NCBI GenBank assembly: GCA_003427395.1
Contig: BFEA01000532.1
Coordinates: 260,139-295,884, forward strand
Source of the DNA: Chara braunii
Lineage: Eukaryota > Streptophyta > Charophyceae > Charales > Characeae
Reading direction: 5' to 3'
Length of the DNA: 35,746 nucleotides
Positions 9,040 through 19,346 of the stretch are shown piece by piece. The position numbers and the translations under genes were made by a program. Within the stretch, counting starts at the first letter, position 1, and each line of letters begins with the position of its first letter. The notes under the pieces are model-generated. The model saw nothing but the letters and a program-made list of their open reading frames with translations, did not search any database and was not told the origin of the DNA.

Positions 9040-11812
9040 ATGGGGGAAGTCAATCTGGTGGATCTGGTCTACAACAAGGACAAAAACAAGAAACTCCTAA
9101 AATGTAATGCAGACCTTGACCTCAGATCTCTAAACGTTAATGGGCTAGCCTCTGCCAAAAACTCCAAGAAGCAGGCGATATATAAACAGATTAATGGAGT
9201 AGACGGTAAGAACTGGCCATAAATCATCTGTATACAAGAAACCCACCTCTAAAATACAGAGGCACACAATTATATCCATAAAGAAGTCTGGCCCCACACG
9301 TCATATCGCGCGCATGCTCCTAAACCAGGTAGTGCGAGAGTGGCTATTTGGTTACCACCTGATTCTAAGTTAGAAGTTATAAGCTGGGGGGCAGACCAAC
9401 AAGAGGGTAGGTGGGTTTATATACTGGTAATGATTGAATTAGAAATAGTTAGTATCTTTAACATATATGGACCCAATGATGTAGGTGAGCGAGAGGTTTT
9501 TTTCTTTAGCATTCTCTCCCACTTACCAGCAGGTATCCCTGTCATCATTGCAAGAGACTTTAATGCAGCCCCTGATCGTAATCTAGACAGGTGGAATCTC
9601 CCCGTCCCTTGTTCTGCTTAAGTGGAAATGGATGAACTCATCATATCAAATCTTTGTCATACAACTAACCTGTTTGATTCCTTTAGGAAACTCAACCCGA
9701 ATACCAAAATGTTCAGTTGTTTCATGAGGAACCAATCAAGGAAAAACACAAAGTCCAGAATAGACTTGATCATAATTTATGAGGAACTTCAGGGGTTAGT
9801 ACAGTTTGCCAGCATACTTCCAAGAAGCCCCTTCCCAAGATTGGATCACGCCACGTGCATGGTATTACTCATATTCAGCAGAAAACCTGATCAGGGTAGA
9901 GGGTTTTACAGACTCAATACTTCTCATCTCAAATTGCCGAATTTCAAACAGTTTCTCAAGGATGTATGAAAATTTTGGAGAGAACAAAAGCCCCAGATCA
10001 ACGACGCAGTTCAATGGTTCAACAACGGCCTAGCTTTCCTAGGACGTAAATGTAATGAATATTCCAGAGCGTTGGCTAAATAAAGGCATCAAAATGAAAT
10101 ACAGTTGCATAAAAGAATTGAAGAACTTCAACAAACAGAGATTCACATTGAAGATCCGGACCAACTAGATCAGATTGCCAATGAAATCCAAAGATTAGAG
10201 GAACAGGTACTAGAACACATGGAATACAGGTGGCAGGGGGTGAGGATCAGGGGAAAATTAAAGAAGAGTCAGATGGAAGGGTCTATGGATGCAAGATTCT
10301 TTGCAATGGCAAGAGCAAATTCAGGTAGATCCACAATCAAGGCCTTATCTAATCCCTTTGACTCTAATGAACCTCTGTCCACTTCATCGGCAGCTTGTAA
10401 CAAAATTGCTAGAGACTTCTTTAAGAATCTCTTCTCATCACAAACAAAAGATCTACCCAGAGACCAATTTCTAGAAGAAATTGATGCTTTTCTCCAACCA
10501 ATGACACGGTCCCTATCAGACAATCAGAGGAAGGAGATTGATAAGCCTCTCAGTAAAAAGGAAATATGGAAAGCCCTAGTGCTAATGGAGGAGGAAAAGA
10601 CTTCGGGGATTGATGGCTTCCCCAAAGAATTTCGGGAATCAATGTGGGATACGATGTCTCAAGATCTTATGGACTTTTACCAGGAGGTATGGAACACAGG
10701 AGAAATGGGAGAAATCGTTAGTCAAGGGGTTCAAATCCTCTTATACAAGAAAGGGGAAAAAACAATTATAAGGAACTATCGTCCTATCACCTTACTAACA
10801 GTAGTATACAAGCTTGTGGCAAAAAATATTAGCTGACAGATTGTCCAAGGTAATAGCAGATATTATTCACCCCACACAAACAGGATTCATAACAGGAAGG
10901 AATATTCAGGATAATATTCTCTTGATTAATGAACTCATCAAAATCTCGCGCCAATCTAAACATAATGCAGATTTCATATTTATAGACTTTGAAAAAACAT
11001 ATGATCATGTTGATTGGGTATTCCTAGACAAATGCCTGAAAAAAATGAATTTTGGTTCTTGTTTTAGAAGATGGGTGAAAATTATGCACCAGAACGCAAC
11101 AACCAAGACGATGGTAAATGGTAACTTAGCCCCCCCTATTAATCTGGAAAGATCAGTCAGACAAGGAGATCCACTAGCTCCATATCTCTTTGTGATCATT
11201 ATGGAAGCCCTGACAGCAAACCAGAGACAAAATAGAGATATAAAAAAAATCAAGATAACATCAATCCCAGAGGAAGCAATTCCAGTATGTTCCCTATTTG
11301 CCGATGACCTCTCGCTCATGTTGGACGCATCTGTGGATAATCTAAGAGTCCTCCAAAGACTTATGGATCAATTCTGTAGACTATCTGATATGAAGATTAA
11401 CCGGGGAAACAAAACACTTGGCTGGTGGATCCATCATCAAGGGGTCAGACCACCAGAAAATCCAAGGATTAAATGGGTGCCAATTGACTCCCCAGTCAGG
11501 GTCCTTGGTATCAATTTAACTGCTGCAGGCAAACCTACCTCCAATAATGAAGGGATTCTACAAGCTGCTCATGCTAAATTGGAAAACTGGAAAAACAAAC
11601 ATACCTCTATTTTTGGGAGGACCCTAATCATTAATAATGTGGTGTTGGGGTCCATCTGGTACAAATCGGCCATATGGGCCCTAGACAAAGCCCCAATCAA
11701 GGCACTCCAGCAGAGCCTCAGAGCCTTCTTATGGAGAGGAAACCATGACCTCAAAAAGGTGATTAGCAGAGTAGCTTGGGTCGCCATAATTCAACCTAAA
11801 TCAAGAGGGGGG
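9040..11812 (+). pseudogene. LINE A1 ORF2, endonuclease and reverse transcriptase part
   Basis: The ATG at 9040 aligns with the ORF2 starts of A2 and A3 (Met, then within a few residues VD). The endonuclease (about 9115-9860) shows NVNGLA, IQETHL, YGPN, (A)RDFNAAPD, SRIDL and LDH, which is the APE-type pattern that nicks target DNA. The usual GDFN glycine is Arg here. The RT (about 10550-11400) shows RNYRPITLL, GFITGRNIQDNI, FIDFEKTYDHVDW, RSVRQGDPLAPYLF and FADD (about 11297-11308). Stops break it near 9220, 9250, 9619, 9967 and 10081. One extra A in an A-run near 10826 shifts the frame. A clean break at 11812 marks an insertion. The remaining ORF2 resumes at 12165. Confidence 0.85.
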
Positions 11813-12164
11813 TTATTATCCTTAGATAACATGTCGATTTCCGGCCTAACTCTAATTCATTCTTGCTACTCAACCCAAAGGCTTTGGCCTTGTGGTTTAA
11901 TTTTTTTTGTTGTGTTTTTACCCGAACTTTAATTGAATGACCATTTAATAAAGATGCTGAGTATTTTATTTTGAGAATTGCACAAAGAGTGAGGCTTGTA
12001 TGGCTAAAGCGAAGGGTGTGAGCGCAAAGAATGGTTAATGTTGACCCCGTGTAGTGCATTGACTTTTGGTTGTATCTTTGATGTGATTGCAAGTATGTTT
12101 GGTGATTCGGACTTTGGATTTGACTGTCATCGATCACATAAGTATATATGGCTGAGAGGAGTCC
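11813..12164. other. 352-bp insert within LINE A1 ORF2
   Basis: ORF2 codes ...SRGG up to 11812 and resumes with LGLIDPTLQAMAL at 12165, matching the uninterrupted GGLGI(I/L)DP of A2 and A3. The intervening 352 bp are A/T-rich and do not code for any part of ORF2. No clear terminal repeats, target duplication or poly(A) were found. It may be a small non-autonomous insertion or a local rearrangement. Confidence 0.6.
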
Positions 12165-13963
12165 CTAGGTCTCATTGACCCTACTCTCCAAGCCATGGCA
12201 TTATCAATCCAATGGATCATTAGGCTACTCTTTAGTCCACAGTCCCGATGGTCCATCCTAGCATGGGAACAGATTCAGAGATTGGCACCTTCAACTAACG
12301 AAGTAGTAGATCCTCTAATGTAGTTGGAAAACCGAGCTTGGGCCCTTCCAAGGAGTAAAAAGATTGAAGAAGGTGAAGCTCCCTCAGATGACAGAGAGGA
12401 AGCCAGAAAAGATCTCAGTAGAGATCCATTCTAGATCTCCCTCATCAAGACCTGGAGGAAACCGCCCTTGCGAGATAAAATTCATCCTATTAGATGGGAG
12501 GAAGTGTGTCAACAACCTCTATTCAATAATACATGGATTCGTGATAATCAAGGAATCATGTTACATTGTAATGATTCCCCGTGGAAAGGATGGATTAAGA
12601 AGGGAGTAGTCAGAATCAAGGATATTTGGAACAAAGAATCCAAGAATTGGGTTACTCAGGGGGAAATTCAGGAAAGCTTAAGATATTGTCACCATTTAGA
12701 AAATGCCCTGGAAAAGATAGTTGAATTGATACCCTTGGACTGGGTCCGCATTCTCAGGAAAGGCCCTGACATCAGAACCAATGATTGGGTAGCTTTCACT
12801 GACTGCAATCATCTAATAGGAAATGTTTCGAAAGTCGAGGCAAATGGAGTCATTTTAACTTCCCTTTTCAGTCTCAAAGATGATAATAGAGTAATCCCCC
12901 ACCCAAAGGACGAAAACAGATAGGTAGTCCAAGATCAAGTTTTCAGAATCAGAGTATTGCAAACTGGGAACGATTGGCTGGCATTCAGGCCCGACACTCT
13001 CATATCGCACCTAGCAATGGATCCAGCCGTTTGGAAGTGGGGATCACAGCTAAAAAATAATAGAAATTTTACCAGATCACTCCACTCTCTATTAGTCAAA
13101 TCAACATACAGGATGCTACGTCCTACAATCAACCTAAAAGATAGAGTATCTGACAGGTGGAAGAGACAACTTAACCTTAATATAGACGACCTAAAGAACA
13201 TCAAATGGTTTCGCAGCAAGAATTTTAAACCGGCCAAAATAGCCTCCCTACAATGGCAGATTGAACACAGATGCCTTCCTACAAACGATTGGTTAACAGA
13301 TAGAAAGTCACACGACAGGAACGATCATGCCCAAAACTATATATCCAAGTAGAAATATTCCAGAAACGATTGAACACATTTTCCTTCAATGCCCCGGTTC
13401 AATCTAGCTCTGGAGATGGTGGGACAGGATCTGGAGCACTCTGGAAACAAAGGCCCAATGGCCATAGGGTTGGAAACCCCTACTACTGGAAGTATGGAAT
13501 GCTGACCCCTTTGACGAATTCACCCAAAATTTATATATTCTCAGTAGGGCAGTATTATGGACCATTTGGAGGAGGAGATGCATCTAGGGGAAGGAGCCAG
13601 GATAGATGGCCCAGAATTTACAGAAACAATAAAAGAACAAATTCAGATAGGCATCTTAAGCCAATGGGAAATCACGAAGGAGAAAATTCAATTCTTATCA
13701 AACAAAAAGGAAATCTCCCAGCAAATACAACAGTTCAATATTGTCTGGCTTGGAGGGAATTAGGGGGGAGGGATTGGGAAAGTGGTATGGGAAGGTACTA
13801 TTGAGACAGAAGATGGAGTCATCAAAAGAAACTATAAGATTGTGTTTAATGAGTGGTGTTCTATTGACTCCTGAGACCCCTCTCAGATTTCCCTGACCCG
13901 TTCCCACACCCCCCCAGTGTGGTTGTCCCTAATTCTTGGTTTGGAATAGGAGATGATATATAA
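12165..13963 (+). pseudogene. LINE A1 ORF2, C-terminal part with zinc-finger region
   Basis: Codes for the region after the RT: LGLIDPTLQAMAL, PWKGWIKKGV, DWVRILRKGP, VKSTYRMLRP, IKWF, and SLQWQIEHRCLPTNDWL, then the degraded zinc region with IEHIFLQCPG (about 13371-13400). Equivalent segments in A2 carry the full W-C-x2-C...H...C. Stops occur near 12321, 12433, 12921 and 13350. A frameshift near 13872 leads into the conserved ending FPDPFPHPPS, so the original protein end is the TAA at 13961-13963. DPFP endings are also found in A2 and A3. Such C-terminal regions in LINEs help bind target DNA or RNA, which is family knowledge and not shown here. Confidence 0.75.
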
Positions 13964-14130
13964 TAGGTAATCTTAGATTAATAGCTGGAATGTGCTCAGT
14001 TACAGCCTCTAAAGTTTGGATCAGGGAGTATGACATGCATGGTCACTTCACATCGAAGCAGAGTCACCATTATCTCATTAGTACCAAAGCTTAAACGTTC
14101 AATCTGGCACCACTCTATTGAGGGTGAAGA

Positions 14131-14301
14131 GGTATAGGGGACGCTGGGCCCGATTCCCAGCAAGAGCTTATCTGTTATTCTCAGTACTGCAACACAAGGG
14201 ACGCTGGACCCATTTTCCAGCAGGCGGAGCTCCCCACCAATAGACCGGAGTCCCCAGTGGGTCAGGTAGGAGTGTGTGCTCTTATCAACACTCCAACCTG
14301 A
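14131..14301 (+). other. Hairpin-rich 3' tail module of LINE A1
   Basis: There are two copies of hairpin H1: CTGGG-CCCGATT-CCCAG (14144-14160) and CTGGA-CCCATTT-TCCAG (14204-14220). The stems differ by a paired change, A-T to G-C, with the loop start kept. H2 follows (CTCC...GGAG across CCACCAATAGA). H3 comes last, with TCAGGT-A-GGAGTGT (14262-14275) pairing with ACACTCC-A-ACCTGA (14288-14301) around the loop GTGCTCTTATCA. Related modules lie downstream of A2 and A3. An RNA structure recognised by the element's RT is a plausible role. Confidence 0.6.
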
Positions 14302-14310
14302 TACCAAGGT

Positions 14311-15391
14311 TTTTTTTTTTTTTTTTTTTTTTTAAATAAAAATCTAAAATTGCAGAAAAGTTCAAAAAACAAGAAAAGAAAAACTTTTTTTTTTTTTTTT
14401 CCCCTTTTTTTTGGTCGTGTGTGTGTGTGCGAGGCCTTTGCCTCTATGAGCCCCATAAGGCCCCTTTTTGCAGCCCGTCGGCCGCCCTAAGTGAAGGCAG
14501 GCTCGACGAGGCCCTCAGGGCTCTTTTCTGGCCACTACGCAACTCAGGGAAATTCAGGCAGTTGCGCAGCGCCAGTTGGTTGAGTGAACCCAGGCCCTGG
14601 GCCGCCTGTGTGAATGAATGTGCAATAGGCCCTGGGCTGGATACAGGTACCGGGCCAAACAAAGGCCGAAGGCAGTTGGGCACATGCAACCACTACAGGC
14701 CCAAGGGCTTGCTCTCGTCGTGCTGGGCCTCAGGCTACCGGGGCCTACTGGAGGCTTCCTGGGACTGGACGCAGGCAGACCACTTCTATATAGGGAAGGG
14801 CCTGCCTACTCATTCGGCATTCGGGTGCTGGCTGCATGCTGTGCAAGCGCTGCTGCGCTATTTGCTGGCTGGCGCCTACCCTCTCACGGGCGAGCAGGGA
14901 AGGAGCACGCAGCCATAGCCGAGTTGCACTGCTGTATGCTGGGTGAAGCACAGGGTGGTCCTTGGGTGGTAGTGGCATCTGTGAGTTGGGGAACGAGGTT
15001 GTGAGTGTAGCGCGAGACATACCTGGTGCTGGAAGCGTGCGACATTGGTTGCCATATGCTCATACTTCGGGAATGCTGTTGTTGTCATCTTTCGGCCTCG
15101 TAGTATAGGCTAGATAGGATCTGCCACTTGTAGTCTGGGACTCTGGGCACTGAGCGCCAGATAAGATATCAACTCTGGTTCTTCGTTGATGATGATGGGA
15201 CTATTTCAGCATTGTCAATTATGAACTCTTGGTGTGTTCTTATTTGGTGATTCTCGTGATGCAATGCTGCTGTTGGTTCGAGGCCAAGATTATCTGGACT
15301 CATATGTATGATGCTGTTTGATTGGTGAAGTTCGCTATTGCTCATCTTCCTTGCATGTGTGTGTTGGGGGGGGGGGCAGGGAACGTGCGCA

Positions 15392-15393
<2 letters not shown>
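14311..15393. other. Poly-T tracts, then about 1 kb without a recognised gene
   Basis: T-tracts lie at about 14310-14333 and 14385-14412. From 14430 to 14900 the sequence is G/C-rich with many AGGCCC/GGGCCT words. The longest open frame there (14421-14918) has no recognisable domain and looks compositional. 14900-15360 is ordinary sequence with no supported feature, ending in a G-run near 15366-15376. Confidence 0.6.

Positions 15394-15456
<63 letters not shown>
15394..15456. repeat. (GT)n microsatellite ending at an unknown base
   Basis: A pure GT array ends at 15456, followed by one N at 15457, a C and an A27 run. The abrupt change across a single N marks a doubtful assembly join. Confidence 0.9.
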
Positions 15457-15458
15457 NC

Positions 15459-15489
<31 letters not shown>

Positions 15490-16052
15490 AGTTCAGGCTA
15501 TTATAGGAATTGGTACCAAAGTTAGAATACAGCAGAAGAGACAAAAGGAAGCAGGACTTTTGCCCTTGACACAGTCGTGGCATGAGCTCTGCCTGGTCGG
15601 AGAGCCTCGGTCAGCTCAGGCTGCGGCGAATTTTTGTAAGGGACGCCGGGCCCGCTTCACGGCTTGGGTTTTAATCAAGATTGGTCTTCTTAAAAAAATA
15701 AAAAATAGAAAAAGATAGGCATGTAGAGTTTTTTTAACTCTACACGCTTTTCGTTTTTTTTTTTTTTTTGCCTATTTTTTTGGGAATTTGGGAAATAAAA
15801 ATACTGTGAGTTTCACGGTCGCACTCGACCGAATGCGGTCGGGGCCCGGTGGTCACAATCCTAACCGCACGTGATCAACGGCCCTACGGTCATGACCGCG
15901 GGGATACATAGTAGAGGATGGATTATTTGAACGGCTTCTGGCTCAGCAAACGCTGCAAAACCATACCGGGAAAGCAGCCGCCACTGTGGGCTCTAGGATT
16001 TCCACGCAGTAAAAATTCCCTTCCAGTCCAGCTTTGTCCAGCCAACCTCTTT

Positions 16053-16085
<33 letters not shown>

Positions 16086-16872
16086 CGATAAAGAGAAACA
16101 TCTCTTTTTCATATTTGTTTTTCTTCTTTTTTGGAAAACAGGAACATCATACATGTCAGTCGCATATAGCAGGCTCACTATTACTTCCAGCTGTGCACAA
16201 TTAATTCCAAGTTGTAAGTGGTATTTTGCGGGCCCGGGTGAGGATAGACGTTTTTTTTTTTTTTTTTTTTTTTAACGTCCCCTTCAGTGCGTGCTGATAA
16301 GAGCAGACACCGCTAGCACCATGCTCCATTCAACTAGCATATTTCTTAGTCTAAGAACTTGGGGTCCAGGACTCCCAACTGTTTCAGCATCCAAGTCTTA
16401 GGCTGGAGCTAAGTAACCCACATGACGTTGGCAATGGAAATGCCGTCAACCCATCACCAGTCCCTCGTCTCCGGTTATGCACACACGTCCCGCGCCCCCC
16501 CTCACAAACACAAACATATATTTGTGGCTGAGTGGATGACATTGTGTAGGGTGAGTTCTGTGGCTGTGAGTTAGTGTCAGACTAGTTTCTCAGACTTACT
16601 GCCATTCTCATCAGGGGTTTGAACCAACAGTCTGCTAAAGTAGCAGGAAGGGTGTGAGTAAAGTCCACCACTTTTATCAGGGGCATCACTGTCTGGTCAA
16701 AATGGTGAATCCTTATGTCCGGCATGCATCCTGGGCTGCTGGGCAGACTGTTGGGGTTGAACCTCCTCCTCCTAACGAGTCGGTGAAAGTCCGAGGAAGT
16801 AGTCTGCAAAGTCATGCTTTGTTTTTTTGTGGAGTTGTGTGCGGCGAACACAGACACACACACACACACACA

Positions 16873-16951
<79 letters not shown>

Positions 16952-17053
16952 ACACACACACACACAAATTGTTGGGCTCTCTCAACTCGAATCTACTCTT
17001 CTGGGTGAAATAGGGGCTGTTGTGGTGGAAATTTAAAACACATACACAGAATG
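15459..17053. repeat. Segment duplicated at 32841-34435 (copy 1)
   Basis: This segment of about 1.6 kb matches 32841-34435 at a constant offset of 17,382 with no length change seen, even in T-tracts and the CA microsatellite (about 16855-16966). It contains a hairpin H1-like word at 15640-15665, an inverted pair around GTAGAGTT/AACTCTAC (near 15723-15745), long T-runs at 16057-16085 and 16251-16273, and a minus-strand H3-like hairpin at 16291-16319. No gene was recognised. Its right end is exactly the adapter at 17054. Confidence 0.9.
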
Positions 17054-17087
17054 GTCTCTTATACACATCTAGATGTGTATAAGAGAC

Positions 17088-17089
<2 letters not shown>
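17054..17089. other. Sequencing-library artefact: mosaic-end junction adapter, 2 bp short on the left
   Basis: The left half lacks its first two bases (GTCTCTTATACACATCT), and the full right half AGATGTGTATAAGAGACAG follows directly. The sequence to its left recurs at 34435 and there runs on into unrelated DNA. This copy therefore probably marks a false join. Confidence 0.96.

Positions 17090-17141
<52 letters not shown>
17090..17141. repeat. (GA)n microsatellite
   Basis: A pure GA array starts directly after the adapter. Confidence 0.95.
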
Positions 17142-17143
<2 letters not shown>

Positions 17144-17264
17144 AAGTAAGTCTCCAACCTCACGGCTTGCCTCATGGTATCTTCCACCGATAATGAGCAA
17201 AATCAAATGAATCTTCAGCTAGAACATGGAAATATGCACTGCCACACTTGTTTTTCTGGGGTGC

Positions 17265-17285
17265 CCCCCGCGCGCGCGTGCGTGC

Positions 17286-17326
<41 letters not shown>

Positions 17327-17590
17327 TGGGTGTGTGGGTGTCTGCGGGGGGGGACCCCTCCCCCACCAATCAATCAATCAATCAACAAACCAAATCCCAA
17401 TCAATCAATCAATCAATCAAAATTTTTCTTTTTTGTTTTAATTCATTTTCACCCCCAACCCACCCCCTCCGGAAATTCATTTTTTTTTCCTTTTCTTTTC
17501 TTTTCTGTGAGGGGGTGGGGTTGGGGTTGCGCAACCCCAATCAAAACACCCAACCCTGCCACCCCCCCTTCACTGGCCGCCACTCGGCCT
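17265..17590. repeat. Compound microsatellite block, second copy of the 1-400 family
   Basis: The order is CG/TG tract, G-run, C-run, CCACC, (AATC)n with interruptions, pyrimidine/T-rich stretch, GGGGTGGGGTTGGGGTT...AACCCCAATC, then C-rich sequence. The region 40-370 has the same order and the same junction words, so this is a dispersed repeat with several internal simple-sequence modules. Confidence 0.75.
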
Positions 17591-18009
17591 TCAAAATCCG
17601 CGGCCCCGGCTGTGGATGCGGCCTCGGTGGCAGGTGGCCGCCTTCATGGGGGATTAATAAATTGTTGACATTTATCTGAGACAGCAACAGCAAGGGCTGC
17701 TGCTCAGCAACCCTCCCTCCTCCCCCCCCCCCGCCCTCCCCCCAAGTTCCCCAAGCCTTGCAGCCTCCGATTTGAATCAGTGCAAGGCTTCCAACGACCA
17801 TCTTTTTTTATTCTGTTTGTGTTTCCTTTTTTTTTCTTCGCAAAAAATAACTCAGACAACCAAAAAAAACAATGGTGGACCACTGCTTCTCAACTGGCCC
17901 AGCAACAAAAAATTGGAAAAAAAAAGTGATTGGATTTTTTTTTTTTCTTTCTTTTCTTTAATATCGTTTTTATTTATTTTTTCCATCCTACAAATGTGCT
18001 GTTCCAGCC
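17591..18009. other. No gene recognised; low-complexity spacer
   Basis: It contains G/C-rich sequence, a C-run (about 17717-17745), then T- and A-runs up to the first LINE-B codons. Nothing coding is supported. Confidence 0.6.
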
Positions 18010-18765
18010 ACCTTGCTAGGCATTATCTTTGGAAAGAACAAATAAACCAAGAGAACTACTTACCCATAGTGGCTTGGGAGGTGATCACACAACCTAAAAG
18101 GAAAGGACATCTGGCTGTATTGGACCCAGAAAGACAAATTGCGGCGCTGTCGGCAAAATGGATACCGTGGGCTTTGCTGGCTGACCCGACCTTTGCGGGA
18201 AACAACTAGCAGAACCCGCTCTTCTGTCAATCTGGGGCTGGGAGAACCCCAAACATGTCTGGTTAGGAAACGGCTGCCGCCAGATATCTGGGGAGGCATA
18301 TTGAAAGCTTGGAAACTAGTTGCCCGTGCCCTGCAACCACCACCAATGGTAATGGAGCGGATACTTACTCAACCTCTGTTTCACAATCCGCTTATCTATA
18401 CTACTCAGCTGAGGGAATTCCTTTCCAAAGTCACGGACCGGGTGCTTTTGGTAACGCTTGGATGGCACGAGGCATAGGGACAGTAGCTGATATTTGGGAC
18501 CGAGTTCCGGCAGATTGGAAATCTTTTGATATGTTGGCGCCCTCGCTATTTGGCCTGTGGCACCAAGGGGCCAGGGCACCATCTGCAACAACTACAGCAA
18601 GTGATCCCAGATGCTTAGATGGGGATATTGAGAGCAGGCCTTACTCCTGTTTAGGGAATGTGGTACAATCATTCGCACCGTGAACAACCACTGCGAATTT
18701 GGAAAATGGAAAGCTATTCGAAGGAAACTCAAATTTCACACTCCTGCTGGGTGGTGCAAGACGGT
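18010..18765 (+). pseudogene. LINE-B fragment, region after the RT core (5' part of a split copy)
   Basis: Early codons read LPIVAWEVITQPKRKGHLAV, LDPERQIAAL and SAKW, matching the pattern that follows the RT in plant LINEs (W..I.QPK..GGL..LDP..Q..AL). Later frames give PLFHNPLI and WDRVPADW. Several frameshifts and a TGA near 18629 break it. It is a different family from A1-A3, judged by low similarity. Its last open frame (about 18632-18765) is interrupted after ACG GT by LINE A2 and resumes in the same codon phase at 24359. Confidence 0.65.
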
Positions 18766-19285
18766 GAGTAAACGACAAAAAAACCACCAACTGTTAGATC
18801 TGTCGACGGGTACTTCGCAACCCTCAAATAAAGGTATTGTTCTCCTCCCAGTGAGACAAATGAACGGACAATGGGAGCTGGGACTATCCACTCCACCGGG
18901 TGCAGCATACGGGGAGGTTACTCTACAAGGGTGCTCATCTGTGTTTCTTTCACTTACATCTTGGGCCATAAACTGGGTGCTCCGGAGCACGGACATAGCC
19001 CAACTGACCCGTGACCGCCTCCCATCAGGGGCTACCTCGGCCCTGGTCCTCTCCCATGGGCAACACAGACTGGCCTCCAAAGACGTTTTTTTACAGTATG
19101 CCCACACTAAAACAGACGACCTTACGTGGTTAGACCTTAATGCTCTAATGGAAATGCAAATACTGAAAATTAAAGTCGGCGACCCGTGGACCGCCTCTGA
19201 GATCACCTCTTTCCTCGTCAAACTGCTCAGTAGCGATATGCTACAAAATGGAGACATTTTGCGATCACGGGAGTGGCTGCCGCTA
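18766..19285 (+). CDS. Conserved unrecognised domain preceding ORF2 (LINE A2 copy)
   Basis: Matches the A1 copy at 8404-8970: SKRQK, GIVLLPVR, WELGLS, YGEVTLQG, VFLQYAH, LMEMQILKIK, W.ASEITSFLVKLL, and a final GDILRSREWLPL. It runs open to 19285 and then enters an A-run, beyond which the frame continues without meaning to 19432. There is no start codon of its own, because the insertion truncated the 5' side. The endonuclease ORF starts in a different frame at 19347, so in this copy the domain is not fused to ORF2. Confidence 0.65.
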
Positions 19286-19346
19286 AAAAAAAAAAAAAAA
19301 AAAAAAAAAACCAAGACGAACGAAAGAGGAAGAAAGAACAACAGAA

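Larger units (their letters stand above)
3887..14310 (+). mobile_element. LINE A1, L1-like non-LTR retrotransposon, near full length but inactive
   Basis: The plus-strand order is leader, ORF1 (4542-7859), a middle region with a conserved unrecognised domain (7861-8970), ORF2 (9040-13963) and a hairpin-rich 3' tail (14131-14301). ORF2 carries APE endonuclease and RT motifs with a FADD box and is interrupted by stops, frameshifts and a 352-bp insert. Two related copies (A2 at 18766-24353, A3 at 32823-27139) share the order of domains. The 5' limit is set at the end of A34 and the 3' limit after the last hairpin, and both are estimates. An adapter artefact sits at 6409-6446. Confidence 0.85.

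Noticed and set aside
14421-14918. 165-codon plus-strand frame in G/C-rich DNA
   Set aside because: No domain and no homologue in the window. Composition explains the open frame and several overlapping frames are equally open.
16285-16320. Hammerhead-like CTGATAAGAG word
   Set aside because: The catalytic core CTGATGA and GAAA are not both present. The segment fits hairpin H3 in reverse.
16582-16965. Cys-Val-rich minus-strand frame (also at 33964-34347)
   Set aside because: Pure translation of the CA/TG microsatellite.
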